From: Leptasterias polaris
Taxonomy: Eukaryota > Echinodermata > Asteroidea > Forcipulatida > Asteriidae
Assembly (NCBI GenBank): GCA_037783415.1
Contig: JAZGTN010000002.1
Location: forward strand, 3,720,001-3,784,000
Length of the DNA: 64,000 bases
Direction of reading: 5' to 3'
Shown: one piece after another, positions 13,301 to 28,300 of the stretch
Layout: every line of letters starts with the position of its first letter
How positions within the stretch are numbered: position 1 is the first letter of the stretch
Notes under the pieces: model-generated
Databases searched by the model: none
What the model was told of the DNA's origin: nothing
The model's input: only the letters and a program-made list of their open reading frames with translations
Made by a program: the position numbers and the translations under genes

Positions 13301-16300
13301 AGCTGCTTTTAAGCACACAAAGTAGCTCAGCATAACAAAAGTATGCTTACCAGAATAAGGTTACCAGCCAAAACACCTTGTCCCATGTACTGTCTATGAC
13401 TGGTATCCTGCTCATTTTTGCGTAGCAGAAAATTGTTAAGCAAGATTTTCTGGTATGTCTGCATCACAGCTGTGTATTGAGAGAGTTGCGACAACGTGTG
13501 ATTAGAAGCCATTTTGTGTAAAAAAAAACCTATTGGCAAATACAGGGTGCCAGACTAGTCTGCCCATTGGGTTGTGCTGTATTTGGACCATAAATGGTGT
13601 CCAGCAACCACGTAACCAAAGAAAACTGGTCCCTCTATGTCGCAACTCTCTCAATACACACCTCTAGTCTGCACAAAACAGACATCTGTTGAACTTTGAA
13701 CATTTTGATTTGTGTGTCACGTCACTGTTTTTCTTTTCTTTTTCATTTTTTTTTTTTCCAGGCCTGTCCCTACTACGCAACGAGGTCCCTAAAAGACGAC
13801 GCAGATATTATTTTCTGTCCATACAACTACCTAGTAGACCCCATAATAAGATCCACGGTAAGAGACAAATCAGAGCAATTTCATGGCTCTGCATATCGCC
13901 GAATTCTACGCTTGCGATCCTCATTCCTTGCTTACAGGGCAAGGGAAAAGTTTCTGCGGTTGCTCTGTAAAGCAAAGAATGCCTTGTATAGTGGAATACA
14001 CACGCGCACAAGCAGAAATTTCCTGCTAATCTGTGAAATACACTTGAGGTAAGCTCGGTATTCCCTGCTTGTGTAAGCGCCAATTCTTAGCTTACGATAA
14101 GCAGAGCCGTAAAATTAGGCCCAGTTAGCTTCCTTTTGTCAGCATTTAACCTTAAATTTTTTTGTTTTTTAAGGGAGTTTTTCACTATTTTTGTGTCCAA
14201 TGACTGATTGAGCTTAAAAGGAAGGTATATGCTTGGTAATTGCTCTTAAAATTAATGGCAATAAAAACTTACTTGGTTTAGAAGTACAGCAGCTTTCGAT
14301 AGTATAAAGCATTTTGAGAATCGGTTCACTTCAAAGTAATGTGGTTATGGAAAAATATATCAGTATTATCCCCCAAATTTTCAATCTGATAAATGTTTCT
14401 GCCAGATACGTTTCTCAGATTGTGTATTTTGAATAAGGAATATTCTTCCTGCGTGGACATAACTGCGCCGGATTTTCAGTGATTTCTCAAAAATGCTACC
14501 ACCATTTGAAATGGAATTTTCACGGGTTAGTTTTATTGTATATTTCTACATTTCTATAGGATTAAAACAATCAAGCGGTTCCAAAAATCAAAGGTATACA
14601 TTCCCTTTGACCAGTTTAAAATAATAATAATAATGACGTCTTCTATAGCGCCGGTATCCACGAAAGTGCTCATGGCGCTTGCTCCAATAATAAAGTTCCT
14701 CTGAGGATGTCTTCCAGTGGTGCACAAGCAAGAAAAGGTGAAAATGGGGTGCTGAATATACAGTACAGCTTCAGGATTAAAAATCTATTTGCCAATACCA
14801 ATGTGGGATAAATGTTTGGTATGTTATTGTGTTCTTTGAAGCGAACGGGTTGAGTTTTATACGATTGGTATTTCATGCATATTTTGGGTCACACAAAGTG
14901 CAGATACTGCAGGCTCGTGGTTTCTCAGAATTTGTCCTGATTTCAAGATTTTCTCAAAATCTCCTGAGCCTTCAAAATTATCTGAAAAAAAGGAAGCAGT
15001 CACAAAAGGGAGAAAGAAATAGTCCACCTTCAACTTCATTGCACCTTCATTATGGAATGACTTACCTCTTAATATTCGCCAAGCTGACTCTCTTCAGATT
15101 TTCAATGGACTTTTAAAAACTCATTTGTTTGAATCTTTATTTGTGTAACTTGCTTTTAAAATAAGATTCTTTTCAATGTTTTTTGTTTTGTTTTTGTGTT
15201 GCGCATAGAGGCTTCTGCATTATGCGCTATATAAATTTCTTGTATTTATTATTACTTTGTGTCCAAGCCTGTAGCTTGGTGTGTTTCTTGCTATGCATCA
15301 AGTCGGTGTTTTTTGAATTGTAGCATCTTTGAGGTTCTAGGTCTAGAATAAAGGGGGAACCCATAAGGGAGAATACCGCAGACCATTTTCAGGTTTGTTC
15401 ACCTTTAGCAAATCTCACCCCTGAAACTGGTCTTTTACCAGCATTGTAGCAATCAGCAACAGAGTTCAGCATTCTCCTGAAGACAGTCGGAGCATACTGA
15501 TCGAAACGTTGAGTTGTCAACCACTGGTTCTTTCAGAACCAACACTACTCACAAGAGATTTGTGCACATGGTGTCACCGCAAACTTCCTTTGATTGTACT
15601 CCCACCATGTAAAGTTCCAAATCCTACAATTACCATGCTTTAAAGTCGCCATATTGTTTGATTTCCAGATGGAAATCAACCTTAAAGGTCAGATTGTCGT
15701 GCTCGACGAGGCGCATAATATTGAGGACTCCGCTAGGGAAGCTGCCAGCTGTAGTGTGACTGGGAATCAGCTGGAAGACACAGTGAATGAGCTGGAAACT
15801 CACAGTAAGTTAATTTTCCCCAAATTTGACACCTGGGCTATGTTCGGAGTCGCTGAATAGTGCAGGGCCAATTTCATGGCTCTGCTAAACCCTCTGCGCT
15901 TGCGATCATAATTCTCCGCTTATTGTGCAAGTGCCGAATTTCTGCGGCAGCTGTGTAAGCGAAGAATGCCTAGTAACGTTCCCTGCTAACCCGTGAAATC
16001 GCTTGACGTTAGTGTGGAATTCCCTGCTTCCGTAAGCCCTGATTCTTTGCTTACGGTATTAAGCAGAGCCATGAAATTGGCCCCAGTTCTTCAGCGTTGC
16101 TGGAACAGCAAACTGCCGTAGCCATAGCTCTAGTTGCTTGATTTGGTCGCGGCTTACTCTGGCTCTTTTTGAGTTAATTGCTCTTTTCTTGTTTTGCAGT
16201 CACGAATAAGTGGAGGAAAAAGCCCTGCAAAATTCTGCACGCTGTGGTAAGTTTTTTTGGGTTCCTCCTCTCCCCACCCTGTGGATCCCACTTTGTGGTC

Positions 16301-19300
16301 CCAGCTCATTCGTATCTTTACAGGTATTACTGTCATTACTGCAAAGTATAATACATCAAATTGTCTTAGTGATATAACATGAGTGATGACACTGGGGGGG
16401 GGGGGGTTCTATTATCTTTCTAAAAACCACCGGAGAAGGGTATTAAAAATGGGGTTTTTTCTTACATTTAAAATCTGTTTACTCGCATGTGAGCTCAATT
16501 TTCTTATTGATTGAACACATTTTAAATGAATTTCAGCACAAATTACTTGTTGTTTTTGTTCAAGGTGGTCTTGAACAAAAATCATAATGAGCCAGAGCTG
16601 TTTACGTGTGTATATTCCTAGAAAGCATCATACAAAGTGAAATAAATTAAGAGATATATACAAGGGGGGGGGGGGGTGTCACAGCAGGTATCTTTTCAGC
16701 TGTTTTATTCTTCGCTAATAACAAACTTTCACATGAAGTATGACAGGGATGTGATTTCTCTGTTTTTAACCGGAAATCTTTTTTTTTTCTTAAGATCAAA
16801 TTCATTTAAAACGAATGAAGATAAAACCATATAGAATGCCCCCAGATTGCAGAGTAGTGCTTTTAAAACCAAAGATAAATGTATATTAGTGGGTTTCATC
16901 CTCGCAAGCTTTCGAGCTTTGCGCTCACAGTTCAGGGTTTTTTTTCCCAACAGCCTTTCACATCCCTGGTATGAAAAAGGTCGTGTGACTCACATTCTTT
17001 GAAACTCAGCACTGTTTTTTCCCCACATAGATGAATGCGTTGCTGACGTGGTTCAAATGTCAGTCATCAAAATTTGATAACCGAAAGGGCCGGTTGTTTG
17101 ATAGGGCGCTCAAAGTTTGGTCTGGAGTGGAGATGGTGGCCGTCCTGAAAGATTTTGGCATAGCTGAGGATACCCTTTCAACATTTATGGTAAGTCGTAA
17201 GACGGAAACATTTCTCAACCTTAAATTGTGGGCCAGCGGGACCAGGGCCAAATTTCATGACTCTGCTTACGGTAAGCACAGAATCACCGCTTACGGAAGC
17301 AGGGAATTCCGCGCTTACTTCAAGCGTATTTCACGGGTTAGCAGGGAATTTTTGCTTGTGCGCGTGAGTCCACGTTACTGGGCATTCTAACCTTACTTAG
17401 CTAGTGCAGAATGGTGATCGCAAGCGCAGAATTCGGCAGTAAGCAGAGCCATGAAATTGGGCCCAGTTTGCTTGTTGTGTGTCAATTGCCACCATCATTT
17501 TCAGTTTCCCCTCAATGTTGTCCTTTGTGTTGGATTTAACTCTATGCTTAACGTAAGCTGGTATATTCTTTTGCACGTGCGCCTTCTCAGTTTGTCCCAC
17601 AAACTACAAACTAATGTATCGGCCCGAAACGTTCACTTTACAACATGTATTTTACTTTTCGATTTCAACACATATGTTGTCCAGTGACAATTCAAAACAC
17701 AGAGGAATCTGTGAAAGGGAAAGATTTCAATTTGAAGATGCCGATATGCACAATATTTACATACAGTGGTTTACCAGGAAGCGTTAGCAAGCGATAAACT
17801 GACCAACTAGAAGATAATTCTTACCAGTTCTCTGGTAATTTTACTGCCATTTGACGGGGTAGGATTTTAAACTTTGCATGGTGGTAATACAATCTATCTA
17901 TTGAGGCTTGCAGAGACACTTTGTTCATAAAAACTATCTCTATGAGTTGTGGTTCTGAGAAGAACCAGTGGTTTGACAACTCATTTTGTTTCAGTTTCTT
18001 ACCTGGGCCCAATTTCATGGCTCTGCTTACTGTAAGCAAAGAATCGGCGCTTACGGAAGCAGGGAATTCCCCGCATACGTCAAGCGATTTCATGGGTTAG
18101 CAGGGAATTTTTGCTTGTGCGCTTGCATAGTCCACTTTACTAGGCATTCTACGCTTACACAGCTAGCGCAGAAATTTGGCGCTTGATCAGTAAGCGGAGA
18201 ATGGCGGTCGCTTGTAGCGCAGAGATTTGGCGCTTGATCAGTAAGCGGAGAATGGCGGTGGCAAGCGCAGATTTCGGCGGTAAGCAGAGCCATGAAATTG
18301 GGCACTGATGCACCACTGAGCACAAGGCTTAATATAAGCCACCCTCAGGTAGTCTTGTAATCTGCATTGGTTTTTAAATAAGTGAATAAAAGAGTGGGTG
18401 ATGAGGTATTAGACGGTCGTTTAAAACCAGCAGGGTCGTGGCTTTGCCATAAAGGATCTCACCTTCTGCTCGGTTCTTTATCGCACGGCCACGACTCTGC
18501 AAGGTTTTAAACGGACGTTTAAGACTGAGTCACCACTCTTTTATTCCCTTTCATACATACCTTCCATTAGAATCACCCAAAAACCTTTAAAAGCAAGTTC
18601 AGAACAATTCTGATAGTTTTGTCTCAGCTCGCCTTGACTCTACTTTGAACTTCCAGCCATGTTGAGCGCTGAGTACATGGCTGGAAGTTCAAAGTAGAGT
18701 CAAGGCGAGCTGAGACAAAACTATCAGAATTGTTCTTGCGTAAGTTTACCCTGTCAGTTTCCCTTGTGGTGTATAATTTGATATCTGATATAAAAAGTCG
18801 CATCCCCTTAAGGTGATCCCCTGGCTGCCGCTTCCCAGGTTGTATCGTATACTTGGGTGTGATCCCTGGCTACACTGCAGTTTACGGTTGAATGGCTTCT
18901 GACTGGCACCCCCCGAACAAAGATATTGACAAATTAGGGAGACCGCCAACATAGGGCTAGATAGCTCAGTTGGTAGAGCGCCGGCACGTTAATCCGGAGG
19001 TCGTTGGTTCAAATCCCGCTCTAGTAAATTTGTCTTTGTTCAACCCAAAATCAGTTTAGAATTTGCACGCTTAAGTTTAAAAGTATTGCATGCAAGTTTC
19101 AATCCTACTCGAGTCAAATATGCGACCGACCAACTTAAATTGTGCTTTGAAATTTGCAGGCTCCTTGCAATCATCTGATAGCGCCCTCTTTTGACTCAAT
19201 TTCCTTAGGTCATGTTTGAACACTCCGCAACATGTTTATGTCACATGTTTAAACTTGGCCACCTGCTCTCCTCTCAACCAATCAGACTGGATGAACTGTC

Positions 19301-22300
19301 GCATGTATTTATGAGTTGATTTTAAAGGTAATTGTTGTATATTTAGTTTGCGGTAACAACATGTAACATATCTACTTGCTAGGTAGATTTTGTTTCTTGA
19401 GAACTTGTCTTGCTATTTATTCTACTGCCGCGGAGTAGATTATTTGAAATTTGGGAGACTTCTTAGTTCTGAAAAGAACTGTCCTGCTTAATAACTACTT
19501 ACCTGGGTGGAAGGTAGGAAATCGGGAGGGGACAACTACTTTTGCTTAGTGGATTGAGGGGACTTCTCGTTTTTAACTTCACTGCCGCGGAGTGAGTTCT
19601 TAATTGGTCTCAGCTTTTTTACTAGTTTGCTCTAGTTATCGTCAGGAAATAGCAAGACAAGTTCTTAAAGAACAAAATCTACCTAGCAAGTAGATATACA
19701 CATGGTGTTACCGCAAACCAAATACACATTGACACCTCACCATGCGATGCCTCAAATCCCATATAAGGTAATTGTTCTTTACATTCTGCTCTTTGTTTCA
19801 TTTTTTAAAGAAAAACCTGGCGCTTCTCTTGGAAGATGCTGAACCTCAAAAGAAGGAACAGGAAGAGGGAGTCAGTTTCAGCTCCAGCAGTGGCATGACA
19901 CTCAAGAATCTCTTTGTCATCTTCGGTTTCCTATTAAAAGACAGATGCAAATTCATGAAAGACTTCAAGTAAGTATGTATGTGAGCCAGAGGGGATGGGA
20001 TGGAAAGAGTGGAAGAGTTTTTGGGGTTGGGGGCTCAAGGGTCTGTTTCTGTCCAAAGGTCTGTTTTGCATCTTGGTATTCTGATTAAAAAACTGGGTAG
20101 GAGATGCAAATATGTATGTGGCCCAGATGAGATTGGAAGGGAGATTTTGTTTGGGGTGAGGGCTAATTTGTTCACAGCATAACTCAAAAGTTAAAAGCGG
20201 GTCTTTTAATATTCAATGATGAAATTATAAGAAATTGTTATGACAATTGTTATGACAATTGTTATGACAATTGTTATGACAATTGTTTCTGTGTATGTAT
20301 ACATGCCAGGGCCCACTTTATGGGCTGCCTAAGTACAAACGGTAGCTAAGCACAACAAAATTATGCTAACCAGAGTAAGGTTACCAACCCAAATGTCATG
20401 TTACATGTAGCATTTGTGACTGGTATCCTGCTCATTTCTGCTAAGGAGAAAATTGTTAAGCAATAGTATCTGCTGAAGAAGTTCTGTGAAATTGGGCCTT
20501 GGTGGGATGGGAAGGATATAGGGGGAAAGGGAATGGATTTGGACGATTCTCACATGGCAGTAATGTTAATTGCCCAATCTCACTTGACAAAAGTTTTCAA
20601 CAATTTCACCCAAAAACATGACATCTGAAGTGCACACATTTATTTTTCTGAATTGCAGAGTGGTCATCATGAGAACTCAGACCTTTGCAAAACCAAGACA
20701 ACAGAGCACAGTAAGTAATTTTTGAGAATGTTTTTTTCATCTGTTAATAAAAAGTGGCAATCATTAGGCACTTCTCAGCTGAAGTAGTTATCATGGTCAC
20801 TGTTGTATTTTTGTGTTTGGAGCAAACACAACTCAAATTAACAGACTTCAATGTCTTCAGAATTGGGCTGCCAAGTCAATATTTTGTTCCTCTAAACATG
20901 ATCACGTAACTCCTTTTCTCAAACAACTATATTGGCTCCCGGTGAAAGAGCGAATTCGTTTTAAAATATTGGTGTATGTTTATAAATGCTTAAATGGACA
21001 TGCACCAGCATATCTTGCATCATGTTTTACTTTTTACAGTCAAACTAGGGCTGGGCTTCGCTCAGCATCAGACAAAACCCGTCTTGCTGAAAATAAACCA
21101 AGCAGCAAATCTCTCCAATCTGCTGCCTATACAAGAAAAATTATTAGCCGCTCCAGCAGTGTTGTGACCAGAAGTTTTTAAGAGCCGGTTAATTTTCACA
21201 GAGGAGCGTGCTATGCGAGGTACCGAGCGCTTGCGCGAGGCGTTCATCAGGGGTCCAAAGGGGGTGGCCCCGAAAATGTTTACATTTTACACCCTTAAAA
21301 ATACATATTTTATGGGTTCTAGACACTAACAACATACAATGTATTTTGCTGAATTAGAAGTACACATGTTGAGCCATATATCAAGTTTTTATACCCAGCC
21401 TGCTTATACCTCACAAATTCTAAAATCCTTCATATATCTGGAGCTGACAAGTGAAATGAGACGAGTGTCAAATTTAATCAAATAAAGTATTTGTTATTTA
21501 TTAAATGTAAGTTGTGTAAAATTCTTGCAACTTAATAAGGTAAGTTAGTATTAAGAAAACATAGAATGATCCAGGGATGTGATTCCTCCGGTTTTTGCCG
21601 GAAATTCTTTTTTTTAAACCAAAAAGTCGACCCGTGTGAATTGTGTAAATCCAGTGAGAAAAATGGGGACACAGATCGCGATACATTTGGTGTGCGAGCG
21701 CTGAACGCAGAAACCTTTGAAAATTGATGGACTTTTAACAAGTCTAATGTGCAGTGAGTCAAGTACCCAGTAGAAGTCAATGTGGTTTGCGCAGTTACGC
21801 ACGTACGGTCCAGACTAAAAAAAAAAATATTGGATTGTGCACTGCTCGGAGATGTGCGCTTTCTTTCTTCATACTTCCGTAAGAAAATAATTTTCTTGTC
21901 TATATCTCCCTCGTGAACACATAATGTGACAAAAATAATGAAGAAACAGTGGAGAACGATTTGTGAACAACTGGTATGGCGGAGCGGCGTGAAGCGAGGG
22001 TTCTAATGAGCGTCGTTTCTGTCGTACAATAGCGACAAGAAAAATAACACCGCCGCGTGAAAGAACGACATGTGTGCTCACAACTTGGTGAGTTAGATAA
22101 AAAATAAAACACATGCATCAAAAGGAGGAAGTCTGGCTACGTGTACTGATGTGTAACGTAGAGCTATACGTTCTACTATCGTCTGGTTCCTAGGTTTTTC
22201 TAATGTTTTACTCAAAGGATGCGGCAGCAATCAGACGCTGTGAGAATATATTTTTTTCTGCTAACATGGAAAGGGGAAACATCGCTGCATCAAACAGTCA

Positions 22301-25300
22301 ACTTGAAATAAAAATAACACAACAAGAAATGATCAATCGCGATCGTCGAGGCCAAGATTTAACAACACTTTTGATTTTGATAGTTTTCAGTTACGTAAGA
22401 AGAATTCCTTAGTTTTTAAGCTTATTTAGTAGCAAAAAGTACCGGTCGGCAATGTCGTAACATTGCTTGAGAGCCGGTCGGGAATTTTTAGAACTGGTTA
22501 GTGCCGACCAGCCCCGACCAGTGTAGTCACAACACTGCGCTCCAGGACTGTGGAACAACCTTCCCATCACCATACGCACCTCAAATTCGCTGCTCTTAAA
22601 AAAATTCTTTTTCCTTAGTTGCTTTCTGTAAATAGCTTTTTGTTCATTTGTTGTATTATTTGCATTGCTATTGTCTGTTTGCTAAAGCGCTGTGGTCTGA
22701 ATGAAATGGCGCTATGTAAGAGCCCATTGTATGTATGTATATATGTTTCAAAAGAAGATGCCACTGTTAAAGGGTGTGTACAACATTGGTAAGATTGAAA
22801 ATATAAATGCTCACAGATTTGCACATAACTCACATGGTATAAAGATGGTCATGGTGGAAAACTTCCCTTGAAATAGTTTTGCTTGAAATGCCATGGTTTT
22901 TAGGAAATGAGTAAAACAATAGTTTTTATCCTGAAGGATAAATTCCGATGTTTGAAAAAAAAGTTAAAACACATAAGTTTTTTTTTCCACTGTTTTCTCA
23001 TGACTCCGAAAGCCGATTGAGCTTAAACTTTCACAGGTTTGTTATTTCATGTATATGTTGGGTCACATCAAGTTTGAATACAGGTCTTTGGCAATTACCA
23101 ATGTTGTACACACCCTTTAAAAGGAAGCGGTCAGAGATAAACAGTAGGACAAGTTCTTATAAGAACAGATCTACGCATCAAAGTAGATTCTATCACATGG
23201 TGTTTTATACTCTTGAGTTCTGATGATGTCTACAGCAGACTAGTCAAATGTTGAGCCCAACAGTTTCACTCTGCAGCAGTGAAGATAATTTCTGTGAGTT
23301 CTCCCTATCCACTTTGTGAAAAGTTGAAATCTCCCATTTTCACTACTCCACGGTTGCAGGTTAATGGTAGGACATGTTCTCATCAGAGTTTAGTTAGTCT
23401 CCCGATTTGTCCAATCTACTTTGCAGCCTTTTTGTGCTGCTTTATAAACCTTTCAAGGGGATTTGTGAGATCATCGGTTGTTTTGTTTTTTCTTGAGAAA
23501 AAGTCTCAAAATATGATTTTCTTTCAATTAAAACCTTTCTCCCCTCTTCTTTGTGACAGGATGATCGCTGGATAACGAAAAATAAGAGAAGTAAGTTGCT
23601 CTGTTTATCGGTTAAAAAACATTTTCTCCAAACGACAAATGTATTTTCCTAAATTAGAGAAGTGGTTTTGTTTGAAATTTGTGATAATTTATTTGTGACT
23701 GAAATATCCTGCAGATGACAACAAGCAGATTGTGTTTATTAAAAAAAATTGCTTGTCTGTTCAGGAATTGTTTTAACAAGGACAGGTTCACTGAGAAATA
23801 AGTAAAGATGCTTTTGAATAAGAACAGGTTCACTGGCGAACAAATAAAGCCAGCCACCCGTTTGTCAGGATTTTGATAAAGTGGAGTCTGGAAGGTGTGC
23901 TCTGCTGAGCTTCAGGATGAAACAGATCTCATGAAGACGACTGGAGCGGCTGATTGAAACTTTCAGGCTCCACTTTATCAAAATCCGAGGAAGTAGAGAT
24001 TCAGCTCAGAACAAGTTCTGACAAGTTCTTATCAGAACCTAAGTAGTCTTCCAAATTTTCCTAATCTACACCGCGGCAGTAGACAAACGGCTGGACAGTT
24101 CTAACAAGAACAATCTACACAGCAAACTGCAAACCAAAATAAATAAAGTCAACTATTGTATGCCCAGAAAATTTAAAGGGTTTCATCTCTAGACCAAGAG
24201 GAGACCACTGCTCAGTTTTTTCAGGAAGTTTCCAGTTTCTGAAACCCACCCCACTTATTTGCATCATCTTGTTTCTTTTTCATTTTACAGCTCCGTCATG
24301 GCCCATCACTCTCAATTTCTGGTGTCTTAACCCCGCAGTTGTAAGTTTCTTTTTGTTTTGTTTTTTTCTTCTCTTTTGTTGAACAAGTGGAGTGAAAATC
24401 CAGTTTACATCAGGGCCCAAAGAGCTGTTGAAGCAGAAAATTTTGCTTGACAATTTCATGCTATGCAAAAATGTGCAGGATACCAGTCATAAGTGTTCCA
24501 CGCGTCATGGTATTTCGGCTGGTAACCATATTCTGGTCAGCAAAAATGTGCAGGATACCAGTCACAAATGGTCCACGTGTCATGGTTTTTTGGCTGGTTA
24601 CCATATTCTGGTCTGCAAAAATGAGCAGGATACCAGTCATAAACTGTCCGTGTGACATGGTATTTTGGCTGGTAACCATATTCTGGTCATTAAATTTGTG
24701 TTGTGCTTATTTACTTTTTGCGCTTATGCAGCTCCATGAAATTGGGCTCAGAACTGAGGCCTTTGAATGCTGTGGCCGTAATTTGTTACTGCTTGACCCG
24801 GAAGGCACTGAGTTTTGACCTCTTGTACTGGCGTCACTTTCGGCTACTGTCTTTCCATGGTCTGCCATTTCGAGAGTCAAATTACAAATTGCATATGAAG
24901 ATATGGTGTACCCTAAGGGCGTGCAAGTCGCCTAAAATATACATAGTACAGTTACACGCAGGGAATCTGACTACCAGATGTCTCAACCAAGTTTATCACT
25001 GGTGATGACGTCCGAGTGAATTGGACCAATACATGAAATATTAATAAGAAGACAAATATTGGAGTATATGGTGCTCAAAGAACAAAGAGAAACTTTTTTA
25101 AAGACAGGTTTTGAAGTTTATGAGTTATGAGACCTATTTATGAAGCACCTTATAAGGGTTTACAAGGTGCTGTGGTGCATTCAGCAGCCACTGCCAGACA
25201 CACCGGGCAAACCCCTTTACAATAAGTGTACCAGGTTCTTTTATGTGCATTACACAACACACTGGACCTACTGCTTTTCGTCCCATCCAAAGGACGAAGC

Positions 25301-28300
25301 AACAATGGTTAAAGTATCTTGCTAAAGGACCCTAGTGTCTAGACCGGTTCTCAAACCTACAGTCTGCTGATCAGAAACACAATAGCTTGAGTCCAGTGCG
25401 CTAGACCGCTTGGCAACGACATGCCACTAACAGTGTGTACCACATATTGGTGTGAAGGGGAAAAAAAAAATCTTTTTATTAATTGATTATTAAGAACTCG
25501 TCTTTTCTGATTTGTAGGCATTCACCGATTTCGGAGAAGAAACTCGTACCATCATTTTGACATCAGGCACTCTGTCCCCGATGGCATCCTTCCAATCGGA
25601 GCTCGGTGTTGAATTTCCCATACAGCTGGAATACAGTCACGTAGTGAATATGTCACAGGCAAGTGGTCTGTTTGTTTTTCAGGGTTTTTGTTTGTTTGGT
25701 TTTGTCTCTGGATTTATTTTGTAAAGTCTCCTTTATTGAGTTTGTTTGCCATTTGATTCTAAGTTTTATTAATTTGTAAATTGAAATTGTAATGGATTCA
25801 TTTTATTGGGTATTTGCTCCTAATTGGAAAATCCCTCTGCAATGTTCTTAGGAAGCCCAATAAAGCAAGTTTCCAGCAAGAATATATATTTTGTGTCTTT
25901 AGTTTCAGCCTGAAATGTCACTGACTACATAATCTATATCTGTACCAATCTTCCAGAGATACATTTCCGTTCAAAATATTGTCAAAGTCTCTTGGCATGT
26001 TGTGGCTGAGCGGTCAAGCACACCGGACTCAAGCTCTGGTGTTTCTGACCAGCAGTGTGGGTTCAAGTCCAGATCTTGACACTTACGCAACCCACTTCAC
26101 CGTTATTGTTTTGTCCTTCGGACGGGACATAAAGCCGTAGATCCTGTGTGTTGTGTAAGGCACGTAAAAGAACCCAGAAATGTTTTGTTGGCGGAACTAT
26201 TTCTCTTGATACTTTGTACTTGTTTGATCTTTATAATCTACAAGTTTTTAGGGTGTTTTCTCATTAACTATCCAATCTGTATTGACTCTCTAAAGATGGT
26301 CGTTGATGTTTGCCAATTTAATAAATAAACAAAAGTTCATTTTGAAATAATTGATTTAAGTATCAGATTTTTGTTTTTTTCATTTTCATTGTAAAACATC
26401 GACTTTCAAAATTTGGTCGAAGAAAACGTTAAAAACATTCTTGTCTTTCAAAGAAAAATCAGGTTAATTCTGGTAATGCAACTTGAAATGACAGGGTTAG
26501 TAATTGGATCGAGGATAAAGACCAAAAGAACTGATTGTTGCTGTAGGCTGGGTCTGAATTGGTGGCTGCGGCTGCGGCTGCTTCTAAAGGTGTTGCTAAG
26601 GGCAGCCTATGCTTCAATGCATGTTGACATGGTGATCAAGCCACAGCCGGTAAATCAGACATAGCCTCACATTATGGGATTTGAGGCATTGCATGGTGAG
26701 GTATCAATGTATCTATTTGGTTTGCGGTAACACCATTTGTGTATCTACTTGCTAGGTAGATTTTGTTCTTTGAGAACTTGCTTGCTATTTATTATACTGT
26801 CGCGGAGTAGATTATTCGGAATGCTCAGTGCACTCGGACTCCTGCGTTATTAGATCTTACTTGTTTTGATATGCCCTTCATTTTTAGGTTTGGATTGCGT
26901 CGATTGCAGAAGGACCCAACGGAGAGACCTTAAATGGCTGCTACAAAAATGCTGAGGTAGGAGAGCTGTCTAGTTCTGGCGTGTCGTGGTCGAGCGGTCA
27001 AACGCACCGGACTCAAGCTCTGGTGTTTCTGATCAGCAGAGTGTGGGTTCGAGTCAGGCTCTTGACACTTGTGTCCTTAAGCAAGACACTTAACCATTGT
27101 TGCTTCGTAATTTTGATGGGAATTAAAGCTGTGGTTCCTGTGTTTTGTGCAAGGCACGTAAAAGAACCCAGAAAAATCGTCATAAAACAAAAGGGGCATG
27201 CCCAGTCTTTTTGGCACGGTTAGGCAGCACGTTGCGCCACTATGCTTCCCTAGTGGTTTGAAGCTTTGTGTAATAATTTTTTCTTCATCAATCTTTCACC
27301 TGCTTGTTTCTCTTTGTTCAAGCGCCATGAATACCTTATATTAGTAGATACGCGCGCTAGACAAGACTCCAGTATTAAATGTATCTACAAGGTACGGAAA
27401 CAATTCTGTTTTACCCCAGCATTTTAATGGTTCTATACTTTATCATAATTTTCTGGTTTTCAACTTTCAGACGTTCAAGTTTCAGGATGAGGTTGGTTGT
27501 CTTCTCCATCAAGTGTGTCAAAAAATCCCCTTCGGAGTCTTGTGTTTCTTTCCCTCCTACGGAATGATGGATAAACTCACCAAGAGGTGGAAGGTAAGAT
27601 CCTAATTAAGAAATATTAAAGGTAAGGTCATCTCTCCCTAATAACCCTTTCAACTCGACCCTATGTAAAGTTGGTCACCAGTGACTGATACAATAAATAA
27701 AATATGAAATCGAAAAATGGCCACAATTTGTTTTTTCCAAAACCTTCTGAGATGTAAAAGGTAAATACAAATGTAAGTTTTATAAGGGTGTATAATGTTA
27801 ACCGGTTTGTGAGAAGTAAACCTGATCACATGATGCAGTGGGTTGAGGTTTAAGTCCGTTAGGGTGTCAGCCATCCCGTGGTGGTCGGAGAACTCCCTCC
27901 AAGCATCCCTGTCCAGTGCGGTCGTTGTTGGCTCATGCATTCTACTTCTTCTATGTGCACGAATGTTGTCAGTCCACCTAGCTTTCGGCCTTCCTCTGCC
28001 AGCACGACCAGCAACACGTCCTTCCATGCACTGCCTCTCAAGATTTCCGTCTCTCCTTGCAATAGACTGTGCAAGTCTCGCGCGTAATCGAACTTCCGGG
28101 ACCATAGTGGTCCTAACCATATGGAGTTTTACGTGGGCGAGATTTTGTTTCGTCAATTATTTTAGTTTAACGTAGGTTATGACCTAGAAAAGTATACATG
28201 TTGTTGGGAATGTAATACTAAGTGATAACAACATATGAAAGTAAAACCAATTCAACAATATAACGAAGAAATTCCAAGAATTAAACTTGACCTCAGCTTC

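Noticed and set aside
18957..19030. Asn-type tRNA gene
   Set aside because: Close to a cloverleaf, but mismatched in the acceptor and anticodon arms, and it is part of a repeat found at least six times with the same flanks.
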